DNA of 5,946 bases from Candidatus Njordarchaeum guaymasense (GCA_030587605.1 JAUQYT010000077.1:1-5946), one strand, 5' to 3'; positions 1-5,946 are shown, numbered from the stretch's first letter. Numbers and translations: made by a program. Notes: generated from the sequence alone by a model not told the origin.

Positions 1-328
1 TCAACCATATCCCACATTTCCCACTCATCCAGTAGGCTTCTGTAACAAGCGGAGACTCTATAAGCATCTCTATGACCTCACTTTCATGTCTTGAGGAAGT
101 ACTTACCGTTACGTAGGCTATGATTGATCTGCCTGTCTTCTCAGGATTTAGCGCTATCGTGAACCTATCGATTACCTTACCTCTAATCATTTTTTCAACC
201 CGTTTCCGGACTGCGGACTCCGAAAGACCAGCAGCGTTAGCTATGTCCGCGTAGGGTGCCCGCCCATCCCGAAGTAAGAATTCCAAGATCTTCTTATCTT
301 TCCTGTCCACTGCCTCTGGATAGCTCAT
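1..328 (-). CDS. Lrp/AsnC family transcriptional regulator, C-terminus cut by window edge
   Basis: Reading the minus strand from an ATG at 328-326 gives 109 codons without a stop, and the frame is still open at base 1. Residues about 8-55 form the AsnC-type winged helix-turn-helix: it begins DRKDKKILEFLLRDGR, and the recognition helix is near LSESAVRKRVEKM (35-47). A RAM-type ligand-binding domain starts near residue 64 and is cut at ...GKCGIWL. The family usually has 140-165 residues, so about 40-50 are missing. These proteins bind DNA as dimers or octamers and sense amino acids or other small metabolites. An in-frame ATG 14 codons upstream (370-368) is possible. I prefer 328 because GGAGG (341-337) lies eight bases before it and the TATA-like box at 371-378 would place the transcript start downstream of the earlier ATG. 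It is divergent from the mer pair and may control it (inference). Confidence 0.9.
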   Translation of the reverse strand, partial: MSYPEAVDRKDKKILEFLLRDGRAPYADIANAAGLSESAVRKRVEKMIRGKVIDRFTIALNPEKTGRSIIAYVTVSTSSRHESEVIEMLIESPLVTEAYWMSGKCGIWL

Positions 329-370
329 TTTCTCCTCCTCCGAGGACTGATTCTTACTCTTTCGTCCCAT

Positions 371-385
371 TATAAAAACCTTTTC
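371..385 (-). promoter_or_regulatory. TATA box and BRE-like element for the Lrp-type gene
   Basis: On the minus strand TTTTTATA (378-371) is preceded by a purine-rich GAAAAGG (385-379), which resembles an archaeal BRE plus TATA box. Archaeal transcription usually starts about 25 bases downstream of the TATA centre, here near 348. That leaves a leader of about 20 bases carrying the GGAGG before the ATG at 328. The spacing supports both the promoter and the start choice. Seen by eye only. Confidence 0.5.
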
Positions 386-674
386 ATACCTAAATTGTGG
401 AAAATCGACAGATTTTGAACCTAGAAGATCAGACAAAGCCTGTTTACGCACGGAAAGTGGCTGTCTTCCGCTACAACTAGTGGATTTTTGTCGGGCGCGA
501 CGATTGAAATAGTTGCATTCTTAGGGGGTAGAACACTCGGTTCCACTATTCTCGCTTCGCTTTGACAGCGGATTCATCATTTTTCTTCCACTTTTCATTC
601 GTTTTAGATACTTGTTCTTCACGTCGATTAGATATTCGCGTTCACCCAATGCTATGATCAAAAAAGTTTGTTTA

Positions 675-680
675 GAGGAG
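675..680 (+). promoter_or_regulatory. Ribosome binding site deciding the start at 689
   Basis: GAGGAG lies eight bases before the ATG at 689. It is too close to the ATG at 683 (two bases) and lies downstream of the TTG at 668, so it favours 689 as the start of the following gene. Confidence 0.6.
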
Positions 681-688
681 ATATGGAC

Positions 689-1021
689 ATGCCTCAAAAA
701 CACCTGAAAGAAATTGCGTTGGTTGCTCTGGCAAAAGAGCTTCCAGATATAGCTAGTTCGATCAGTTCTGAGAATAGAGAATCGGTGAGTGAGGATTCAA
801 TTGACCTTATCCTTAGGTCTCAGAGAAACCCACTGCCTCAGGGGTTGGCCTGGTCAATAATACGCTTGATGAGCTACGAAAAGCAGACAACTGATGCAGG
901 GATAGAGAAGCTACTCGAAGCCAGCATGATGGTGGAGCCGGAACAGACAATCAATCTACTTGAGAAGCATGGAGAAAGAGAAGCTGCCAGCGCTCTAAGA
1001 AGAATCATTTCAACAAAATAA
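689..1021 (+). CDS. Unrecognised 110-residue, probably helical protein upstream of mer
   Basis: I do not recognise this family. The protein starts MPQKHLKEIALVALAKEL and ends SALRRIISTK. It has no cysteine, no histidine cluster, no signal peptide and no membrane segment. Most of it looks like amphipathic helix: LKEIALVALAKEL at 6-18, a Ser/Glu-rich linker at about 22-37, then QGLAWSIIRLMSYE at 51-64 and further helices rich in Glu, Lys and Leu up to the end. The start at 689 is chosen over the in-frame TTG at 668 and ATG at 683 from ribosome-site spacing. The stop is 42 bases before the mer ATG on the same strand, so co-transcription with mer is likely, although a T6 run at 1026-1031 could attenuate it. 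A small cytosolic regulator or partner of Mer is conceivable but is only guilt by association. Confidence 0.7.
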   Translation: MPQKHLKEIALVALAKELPDIASSISSENRESVSEDSIDLILRSQRNPLPQGLAWSIIRLMSYEKQTTDAGIEKLLEASMMVEPEQTINLLEKHGEREAASALRRIISTK

Positions 1022-1063
1022 ACCATTTTTTAACGAATAATAACTCATTGAAGGCTAGTGACA

Positions 1064-2047
1064 ATGAAATTTGGAATCGAGTTTGTTCCCAACAATCCGA
1101 TAGACGAGGTTACGAAGTGGGCCTCCTTAGCCGAGCAGAAGAAGTTCGACTACATCTGGGTCACGGATCACTTTAACAACCGGAATACCTACGTAACATT
1201 GACATCGATAGCTCTCAAGACTTCAACGGTGAAGATAGGTCCAGGAGTGACTAACCCATATCTTATCAATCCTGCGTGGACCGCCTCAGCTATGGCCAGC
1301 CTTAGCGAAGTCTCCAAGGGACGTGCGGTGCTGGGGATCGGTGCTGGAGACAAGACAACAATATCATACCTTGGGCTAGAACAGAAAAGTCCAGTGGCTG
1401 CTCTCGCGGAGTGTGTGAACATAATAAGGGGGTTGCTGAAAGGGGAGGATGTCAAGCTTCTTGGCAACGTGTTTAATGTGACTGGCGCCCGACTAAACTA
1501 TCAGTCAGATTACGTTCCCATCTACTTGGGTGTTCAGGGACCAAGGATGCTTCGTCTCGCAGCGCAGATCAGTGATGGCGTCTTGATAAATGCATCTCAC
1601 CCGTTAGACATTTCGACGGCCATGAGGGAATTGCGGAGCGGTCTCGATGAGGCTGGCAGACCTTCCAATTTTGACATAGCTGCCTACACTAGTTTCTCAG
1701 TCAGTTCTGACCCCACTGAGGCTGTGAAACTAGCCCGACCGGTTGTGGCATTCATAGCGGCGGCCACCCCTGATGTTGTGCTTGAACGACATGGGCTTTC
1801 TCCCGAACGCGTACAGGTGATCAAGAGAGCGCTTGCAAGCGGGCAATTCAAGGAGGCGTTCAAAGCAGTCAATGACGAGCTCCTTGATGTTTTCTCGATT
1901 ACCGGAACGCCATCTCAATGCACCGAGAAGGTAGCGGCAATACTGAAGGAAGGAGTTACGCAGCTGGTTATCGGCTCGCCAATAGGGGCGGACAAGGTTA
2001 AAACAATCGAGCTGATCGGCTCAGAAATAGTGTCGCGATTAGCGTAG
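1064..2047 (+). CDS. mer: 5,10-methylenetetrahydromethanopterin reductase (F420-dependent)
   Basis: Mer reduces methylene-tetrahydromethanopterin to the methyl form with F420H2 in the cytosol, or runs in reverse in methyl oxidation. It belongs to the bacterial-luciferase-like TIM-barrel family. The 327 residues match the usual length. Diagnostic stretches are MKFGIEFVPN (1-10), WVTDHF (32-37), GPGVTNPY (59-66), GIGAGDK (91-97), PIYLGVQGP (152-160), INASHP (175-180), VVAFIAAATP (227-236) and a C-terminal VIGSPIGADK (302-311). The GPGVTNPY segment corresponds to the bulge carrying the non-prolyl cis peptide that supports F420 in known structures. The ATG at 1064 is chosen over the GTG at 1058 because methanogen Mer proteins begin MKFGIEF and AAGG (1051-1054) is nine bases upstream. 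The gene follows the small unknown gene and converges on the metV/metF cluster. No key motif is missing. Another F420-dependent luciferase-like oxidoreductase is possible but unlikely. Confidence 0.93.
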   Translation: MKFGIEFVPNNPIDEVTKWASLAEQKKFDYIWVTDHFNNRNTYVTLTSIALKTSTVKIGPGVTNPYLINPAWTASAMASLSEVSKGRAVLGIGAGDKTTISYLGLEQKSPVAALAECVNIIRGLLKGEDVKLLGNVFNVTGARLNYQSDYVPIYLGVQGPRMLRLAAQISDGVLINASHPLDISTAMRELRSGLDEAGRPSNFDIAAYTSFSVSSDPTEAVKLARPVVAFIAAATPDVVLERHGLSPERVQVIKRALASGQFKEAFKAVNDELLDVFSITGTPSQCTEKVAAILKEGVTQLVIGSPIGADKVKTIELIGSEIVSRLA

Positions 2048-2079
2048 CGAAGGGAGCTAGAATTCCGAAACCCTCCCAT

Positions 2080-2104
2080 ATTTGTTTCTTCTCTTCATAT
2101 TTTG
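2080..2104 (+). terminator. T-rich transcription terminator after mer
   Basis: About 30 bases past the mer stop, the plus strand becomes pyrimidine-rich, with several T runs (atttgtttcttctcttcat, then attttg). Archaeal RNA polymerase often terminates at such U-rich stretches without a hairpin. It lies in the 147-base convergent gap between mer and the metF-like gene, where a terminator is expected. Confidence 0.45.
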
Positions 2105-2163
2105 CAGCCTATTGCATAGTAGTTGCAGTTAGAGAAACTTAACTTGGAATAAAGGAAGTGTAG

Positions 2164-2211
2164 GGGCGCTCCTCCCTATCCTATCCATAGGTTCTCAAGA
2201 GGGCGCTTTTA
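2164..2211 (+). terminator. Possible hairpin with T4 tail in the convergent gap
   Basis: GCGCTCCTC (2167-2175) can pair imperfectly with GAGGGCGC (2199-2206) through one wobble and one bulge. Inside the loop sits a second small inverted repeat, CCTAT (2180-2184) with ATAGG (2187-2191). TTTT follows at 2208-2211 on the plus strand. The arm overlaps the last codons of the minus-strand metF-like gene. It could be a back-up stop for mer read-through, or chance. Confidence 0.25.
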
Positions 2212-3097
2212 TCACATCGAGCTTTGTTGAAACTATATTGCAACCAGAGACTCCTTTAATTGTTTTCAACTCTTTGACAAGAACGTCTACAAGATTCCTG
2301 TTGGCACTAGAGATTTCTTTGTTCTTTGTCTCTGCTTTCGTTGAGCCTTGTTCTATCTCCCTTATTTTGTTGAGGAAGTCTTCCGGCGGTTTTGCGTCCA
2401 CGAAAACTTTGCCTATCGAATTGGCGGTTTCAACCGAGTCGATCGGGTAGAGGGTGACCACTAAGGGTATACCTATCTTGCTCGTTCGGTTGGCGATCAT
2501 CTTGGCTTTCTCGCTCTCATAGATTGGCACGGTGACGAGGTATGAGGCACCTGCGTCTTTTTTCTTCTGGATCATCATTTCTTCCATTTCTGGTCTGGAG
2601 TGATCGAATCCTACTACTGCGCCGATGTCAAACCCCGCAGTCTTTGGAACTTCTCCAGAGAAGGCTTTTCCGTTGTTCACATCCCTAATCATGGTTATCA
2701 ATTGGACAGCATCGACGTCAAAGACAGGTTTGGCTTTGATGTACGTCCCTGTCGTCGTGTGAATCCCCGTTGAAACAATAATGTCAGTCAACCCAAGTTG
2801 ACTAGCAGTCAAGATGTCTGAGAATAATCCCAACCTATTCTTGTCCCTACCATCCACAGAGTATACTGGCTCAAGCTTCAGCCTTTCCTTCATCAGAAAA
2901 CAAGGAATCAAGTTATTGAGGTAGAGCGAAGACTTTGGATCCCGGCTTACAATCACAGCATCAACTGAGTTCTGTAAGCTTTTGGCTCTATCCAACAACT
3001 CTTCGATCGATGTCTGGCTATCGACTTCCAGCTCTGCCATGGTAACAAACTTTCCTTCTTTCAGCTTACCTATAACCCCGCTCGAAACCTTCGGCAT
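2195..3097 (-). CDS. metF: Methylenetetrahydrofolate reductase (MetF)-like protein, divergent active site
   Basis: The family reduces methylene- to methyl-tetrahydrofolate with a flavin in a TIM barrel. In acetogens MetF works with MetV. The 300 residues fit the family. Recognisable parts are the strand FVTMAELEVD (17-26), VDAVIVSRDP (45-54), the signature VDGRDKNRLGL (81-91) corresponding to the usual T-x-RD-xN-R, LGLTDIIVSTG (101-111), AKPVFDVDAVQL (122-133), FDIGAVVGFDH (156-166) and KKKDAGASYLVTVPIY (178-193). Glu22 matches the catalytic Glu. The aspartate of the usual Gly-Asp is Ile112, the glutamine of the usual Thr-Gln is Val190, and the Pro-Pro after the Glu is missing. Residues 250-262 form a charged linker before a C-terminal helix and strand. 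The start is the only in-frame ATG after an upstream TGA, with GGAGG at 3113-3109, a somewhat long 11-base spacing. The gene begins 38 bases after metV and is the last of the minus-strand cluster. The fold is fairly sure, the exact reaction is not. Confidence 0.8.
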   Translation of the reverse strand: MPKVSSGVIGKLKEGKFVTMAELEVDSQTSIEELLDRAKSLQNSVDAVIVSRDPKSSLYLNNLIPCFLMKERLKLEPVYSVDGRDKNRLGLFSDILTASQLGLTDIIVSTGIHTTTGTYIKAKPVFDVDAVQLITMIRDVNNGKAFSGEVPKTAGFDIGAVVGFDHSRPEMEEMMIQKKKDAGASYLVTVPIYESEKAKMIANRTSKIGIPLVVTLYPIDSVETANSIGKVFVDAKPPEDFLNKIREIEQGSTKAETKNKEISSANRNLVDVLVKELKTIKGVSGCNIVSTKLDVIKAPS

Positions 3098-3135
3098 GAG
3101 AACTTCAACCTCCAGCTTTTCATATATGTTTGGTT

Positions 3136-3783
3136 CTATTCAGTCCACACAAGCTCACCGAGAGTAGCCTTCAGGGATCCATCCCTTTCGGGCTGGTACT
3201 TCTTTAGGCTGTCAACCCTTCCAAGCTGGTTCAGTCTATCCCATATCAGTGCCCAGACACAGTCATCCTTCCAGCCCCCAACCTCACACTTCCCGTTCGA
3301 AACGGTTTCACACGGTCCATTGAGAAGCTCTTTTGGACATCTAGAGATGGCGCAGATTCCTCCCGTGTCAAATAGCGTACAAGAACCACACATCCTGCAC
3401 CTCTCATAGAATCGACCCACTCTTTCCACCATTCCCAAGAACTTCGTGTCGAGCGCGGGAACAACATTCTTCTTGGTCAAATCGGCGATAGACTGCACAC
3501 CGACTCCACAAGCCATCGCTAGAACAGCGTCCGCTTCCTCAATCTGTTTATTCAATGCTCTAAGATCCCTTTTCGATATTCTGACATCGCAAGGTGTTTC
3601 AACTGCAATGGTTCCCAAAATCTGTTTCTCGTCTTTGAGTTTCTCAACTATCTCCTTGATCTCTTCCTCTCCACCCGTTTGGCAAAGTGCTGAGCACGTG
3701 TTGCAACCTACTATCACAATCTTGTGGTACCCTTCAAGCATCTTCATGATCTCTTCCAACGGTTTCTGCACAGTAATTATCAA
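3136..3783 (-). CDS. metV: MetV-like iron-sulfur/zinc protein (MTHFR C-terminal domain)
   Basis: MetV is the partner of MetF in acetogen MetVF complexes. It binds metal clusters and is thought to pass electrons to the MetF flavin. The 215 residues start MIITVQKPLEEI, close to family N-termini. There are thirteen cysteines: C27-x2-C30-x3-C34 right after IVIVG, C65, C92 in MACGVGVQ, C129-x2-C132-x2-C135, C144, C149 in SRCPKELLNGPC, C158, C166 in GKCEVGG and C175 in DDCVWALIWDRL. The RCPK-LLNGPC...CEV...DC-W run is diagnostic, although the Gly-Gly often following NGPC is Glu-Thr here. A GTG at 3795 would extend it by four codons. TTG 3783 is preferred because that GTG lies inside the ribosome site GAGGTGATC (3798-3790), six bases before the TTG. 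The gene lies 45 bases after iorB and 38 before the metF-like gene, so translation is probably coordinated. Confidence 0.88.
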   Translation of the reverse strand: MIITVQKPLEEIMKMLEGYHKIVIVGCNTCSALCQTGGEEEIKEIVEKLKDEKQILGTIAVETPCDVRISKRDLRALNKQIEEADAVLAMACGVGVQSIADLTKKNVVPALDTKFLGMVERVGRFYERCRMCGSCTLFDTGGICAISRCPKELLNGPCETVSNGKCEVGGWKDDCVWALIWDRLNQLGRVDSLKKYQPERDGSLKATLGELVWTE

Positions 3784-3789
3784 TCCGAA

Positions 3790-3798
3790 GATCACCTC
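3790..3798 (-). promoter_or_regulatory. Strong ribosome binding site setting a TTG start for metV
   Basis: GAGGTGATC on the minus strand is complementary to most of the archaeal 16S rRNA 3' end. It is six bases from TTG 3783 and contains the competing GTG (3795-3793), which therefore cannot be the real start. It lies between iorB and metV, suggesting that metV is translated independently at a good rate. Confidence 0.7.
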
Positions 3799-3828
3799 AA
3801 CAATAGTTTTTGATCGCTACCCTACGCT

Positions 3829-4467
3829 TCATTCTCGTCCCATTTTTGCTATTTCGTTCATCCCAATTTCCAGCCCTTTTAGCATCTGTGCGGCCCTTTC
3901 TCGACCTTCCTCCATCAAAAGTTCCTTTACGTCGTTCACATCCAGGGGCATCTTCCCTGTAGCTAGCGCGGCTCCCAGCATTATTATATTTGACATTGCG
4001 AAATCACCGAACTCGTTCTTAGCTATCTCATTCGCACTTATTGCTCTAACGTCAGGAGAAAATGTCTTCATGATTCTGACAACTTCATCAAAAGCTGGTC
4101 CTTTCAGGTTATCAGCGATAGCCGCAGGAGTTAGAATCTCGTAAAGGTTGACTAGTACGCATGTCTTCTCAGATGAAAACTTCGCGCTTCTGAGAGCCTC
4201 ATTGGTCTCCATGGCGATCAGCATGTCTGCCCCAGCTTGGGGAATTAAGGGGGAGATTGCAGTCATTCTCTCGTTACGTTCCTCACCGGGGTCGAATATT
4301 ATATATCTTACAGAATTATCGATAGATCCTTCTCGTTGTGAAGCTCCACGAGTCTCAGTGCCAACGACGATCCACCTCTTCCTCTGACCTACTTTCTTCA
4401 AGATGTTGCCAGTCGTCATTATTCCTTGACCGCCGACTCCCACTATCAAAATACTGTATTTCCTCAA
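3829..4467 (-). CDS. iorB: Indolepyruvate:ferredoxin oxidoreductase, beta subunit
   Basis: IorB is the smaller subunit of the cytosolic enzyme that oxidises indolepyruvate and other aryl pyruvates with CoA to aryl-acetyl-CoA, CO2 and reduced ferredoxin. The 212 residues cover the whole 2-oxoacid:ferredoxin oxidoreductase gamma-type domain: GVGGQG at 10-15, TETRGASQREGS at 37-48, ADMLIAMETNEAL at 80-92, and SNIIMLGAALATG at 159-171. The length is normal for IorB. The start is TTG at 4467-4465; no in-frame ATG precedes the conserved first strand KYSILIVG, and a purine-rich GAGGGA sits a few bases upstream. The gene begins 23 bases after the iorA stop, the usual arrangement for this enzyme, and is followed 45 bases later by metV. 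No cofactor residue seems lost. A paralogue acting on another 2-oxoacid cannot be excluded. Confidence 0.93.
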   Translation of the reverse strand: MRKYSILIVGVGGQGIMTTGNILKKVGQRKRWIVVGTETRGASQREGSIDNSVRYIIFDPGEERNERMTAISPLIPQAGADMLIAMETNEALRSAKFSSEKTCVLVNLYEILTPAAIADNLKGPAFDEVVRIMKTFSPDVRAISANEIAKNEFGDFAMSNIIMLGAALATGKMPLDVNDVKELLMEEGRERAAQMLKGLEIGMNEIAKMGRE

Positions 4468-4490
4468 TTGCTTTCCCTCTGTTCTTCATA

Positions 4491-5946
4491 CTACTTTACG
4501 TGTGGGTTAACGGAAGTCTTCGTTATAGCCATTCCGCTCCTGCAGACTTCCTTACAGGCACCGCAAAGCGTACACCTAGCGTCCTCAAGGTAGGCGAACT
4601 CCTTCCCGCTTTCCTCTTTTTTACCTAAGGCTGGACAAGCAAAGCGCCTGTAGCATTCTTCACAATTCTGACAGCGATCAGGTTCTATAGCGTAGTAAGA
4701 GTATTTGCCCCTCTCACGTTCAGCTTCTCTAATTGGTTCCATTCTTCTCTTTGCAGGTAATACGCATTCACGTTCTGAGATGAGGACCCGCACTCCCTTC
4801 TCCTCCAGTGCTTCCGTGATGATCTCGATTGCGTGACGGACATTGTATGGATCAAATGTCCGCACATACTTCACTCCGCAGGCTTTTGCTATGTCCCTTA
4901 GGCTTACCGCTGGAGCAGCCTCCTGATGCAAGCTGTTGATGCCAGTACCGGGTGTAGGCTGTCCCCCCGTCATTGCAACCCACTTGTTATCCATTATGAC
5001 TACCATGACATTTGCATTATTGTAGACGGCGTTGATCAACCCGGGGATTCCTGCGTGTAAGAATGTGCTATCACCAATCAGGCCGACCATGGTATCCTTC
5101 ACTTTGAAACTCATTCCTGCGGCTATATTGAAGCCGGCACCCATGCAAACAATCCAGTCCCCTATCGAGTAGGGTGGAGATAATAGTGGACCATAACAGC
5201 CAATATCTTGTCCAACGACAACTTGTCCTGTCGCCCCGCTTTCAATGTATTGCTGTATTGCCTTCTTCAATGCGTACCCTGTCGCTCTATGTGGGCATCC
5301 TGGGCACATACCTGGTAGCCTCTGTAGAGCCTTCGCTATGGCTTTGCCGTATTTGGCTTGGATCGCTGCATAGTCTACCGGCTCCTTCTTGCCAGTCGCC
5401 TTACTCAGACCCCTTATTACAATGTCGGTATTCAACTCACTGACTGCAGTGAACAAGTCCTTCCCATGTACTTCTCTGAGCATTTTCTTTTCGAACAGTA
5501 TTCTCTTGATCTCTGCTTCAATGAACCCTTCTAGTTCCTCGACCACTATTATCTTCTGAAGGCCTTGGGCAAACTTCTCTACTAGCTCAGGGTTAATAGG
5601 ATAAACTATACCGAGCTTAAGGACCGGGAAATCATGAATGCCTAGAGCGTCCAACGCCTCTAGTGCATAGTTGAACTCGGAGCCTGCTGTTATAACGCCT
5701 GTCTTTGCCTCACCAGGAATGATCCTGTTGAGTTCAGGCATTTCTCCCGCAGCTTTCTCAGCTCTCTGGATTCGATTTAAGAGCCTAGCATGGTTACCGA
5801 CAGCTAGGATCAAGACAGAAGAGTATTTGGCAGATGCCTTCTTGAACTGACATTCAGCCTTGGGAGGCGTAAGCTTGCCTAGAGTCACTTCACCAATGCC
5901 ATGGAGCACCCTTGGACTTATGTTCAGGATCACTGGAAGGTCAAAC
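4491..5946 (-). CDS. iorA: Indolepyruvate:ferredoxin oxidoreductase, alpha subunit, N-terminus outside window
   Basis: IorA carries the thiamine diphosphate site and ferredoxin-type clusters of the aryl-pyruvate oxidoreductase. The frame stays open to the right edge; the GTG at 5933 is an internal valine in FDLPVILNISPRVLH, so the gene is cut, not short. 484 residues are visible, against 600-650 for the family, so roughly 120-170 N-terminal residues (the first pyrimidine-binding domain) are missing. Counting visible residues, the transketolase-C-like middle domain spans about 30-180. CPGCPHR is at 214-220, and the diphosphate motif is GDSTF (291-295) with the Asp-Asn at 319-320. The ferredoxin tail has C425-x2-C428-x2-C431-x5-C437-P and C458-x2-C461-x2-C464-x3-C468. 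All eight cluster ligands are present; Arg follows the last Cys where Pro is common. It heads the visible cluster iorA-iorB-metV-metF. Confidence 0.95.
   Translation of the reverse strand, partial: FDLPVILNISPRVLHGIGEVTLGKLTPPKAECQFKKASAKYSSVLILAVGNHARLLNRIQRAEKAAGEMPELNRIIPGEAKTGVITAGSEFNYALEALDALGIHDFPVLKLGIVYPINPELVEKFAQGLQKIIVVEELEGFIEAEIKRILFEKKMLREVHGKDLFTAVSELNTDIVIRGLSKATGKKEPVDYAAIQAKYGKAIAKALQRLPGMCPGCPHRATGYALKKAIQQYIESGATGQVVVGQDIGCYGPLLSPPYSIGDWIVCMGAGFNIAAGMSFKVKDTMVGLIGDSTFLHAGIPGLINAVYNNANVMVVIMDNKWVAMTGGQPTPGTGINSLHQEAAPAVSLRDIAKACGVKYVRTFDPYNVRHAIEIITEALEEKGVRVLISERECVLPAKRRMEPIREAERERGKYSYYAIEPDRCQNCEECYRRFACPALGKKEESGKEFAYLEDARCTLCGACKEVCRSGMAITKTSVNPHVK

Larger units (their letters stand above)
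371..688. other. Divergent intergenic region, no convincing gene
   Basis: About 318 bases lie between two divergent genes. The left end holds the regulator's TATA-like box. Two small inverted repeats are visible: CGGAA (451-455) with TTCCG (466-470), and TTGTCG (488-493) with CGACGA (498-503, one wobble pair). Neither is followed by a T tract on either strand in a way that suggests a terminator. TTTTAGATA (602-610) and TTAGATATT (628-636) are weak TATA candidates for the plus-strand gene at 689. The only open frame across it, minus 703-521, has no strong ribosome site and low-complexity content. The space is large enough to hold operators for the adjacent Lrp-type protein, but I cannot pick one out. 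Confidence 0.5.

Noticed and set aside
525..550. tRNA-like words GGTAGAAC and GGTTCC
   Set aside because: They are too close together, with no acceptor stem, anticodon arm or TTCGA loop around them, so this is chance similarity.
521..703. 60-residue minus-strand open frame in the divergent spacer
   Set aside because: The composition is Lys/Ser/Arg-rich without a recognisable fold, it overlaps the start of the well-supported gene at 689, and there is no convincing ribosome site.
1189..1467. 92-residue minus-strand open frame inside mer
   Set aside because: It lies fully within the mer reading frame on the opposite strand and has no domain or ribosome site.
2164..2207. Direct repeat GGGCGCT at 2164-2170 and 2201-2207
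   Set aside because: Seven bases repeated once is expected by chance; there is no array, target duplication or neighbouring mobile gene.
3446..4144. 232-residue plus-strand open frame opposite metV and iorB
   Set aside because: It is antisense to two well-supported genes, is low-complexity Ser/Ile/Phe-rich, has no ribosome site and resembles no protein family; it is a shadow of the coding strand.
5931..5933. GTG as a true start of a shortened iorA
   Set aside because: The frame continues to the window edge with residues FDLP that fit the conserved sequence before the PRVLH motif, so the gene is cut by the window and not truncated.

Overview
The window looks like a piece of an archaeal chromosome. 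It carries an F420-dependent methylene-tetrahydromethanopterin reductase (Mer), an archaeal-type Lrp/AsnC regulator with a TATA-like promoter, and a ferredoxin-linked indolepyruvate oxidoreductase. GTG/TTG starts and strong GGAGG or GGTGATC ribosome binding sites are used throughout. Mer next to acetogen-type MetV/MetF and a peptide-fermentation enzyme would fit an uncultured anaerobic lineage such as Bathyarchaeia or a relative. That placement is inferred from gene content, not from a marker gene.

Layout. The left edge (1-328, minus) holds the N-terminal 109 residues of an Lrp/AsnC regulator whose C-terminus lies outside the window. A divergent intergenic region of about 320 bases follows. 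Then come two plus-strand genes: a 110-residue protein I do not recognise (689-1021) and mer (1064-2047). A short convergent intergenic region (2048-2194) separates them from a minus-strand cluster that fills the rest of the window. In transcription order this cluster is iorA (5' end cut by the right edge), iorB, a MetV-like protein and a MetF-like protein. Gaps between these four genes are 23 to 45 bases, so they are probably one operon.

How the genes may work together. IorAB oxidises aryl 2-oxoacids from aromatic amino acids to acyl-CoA and CO2 and delivers low-potential electrons to ferredoxin. MetV/MetF-type proteins in acetogens reduce methylene-tetrahydrofolate to methyl-tetrahydrofolate. 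Mer does the equivalent step on tetrahydromethanopterin with F420H2. The window therefore shows two candidate enzymes for the same step of a methyl branch, back to back, one apparently co-transcribed with a ferredoxin-reducing enzyme. This suggests coupling of amino-acid fermentation to C1 reduction, but it is an inference.

Most notable point: by eye alignment, the MetF-like protein keeps the family fold signature and the N-terminal acidic residue, but lacks the conserved Gly-Asp aspartate and the Thr-Gln glutamine of classical MetF. Its substrate or electron donor may differ from the textbook enzyme. No RNA gene, CRISPR array, transposon or phage feature was seen.
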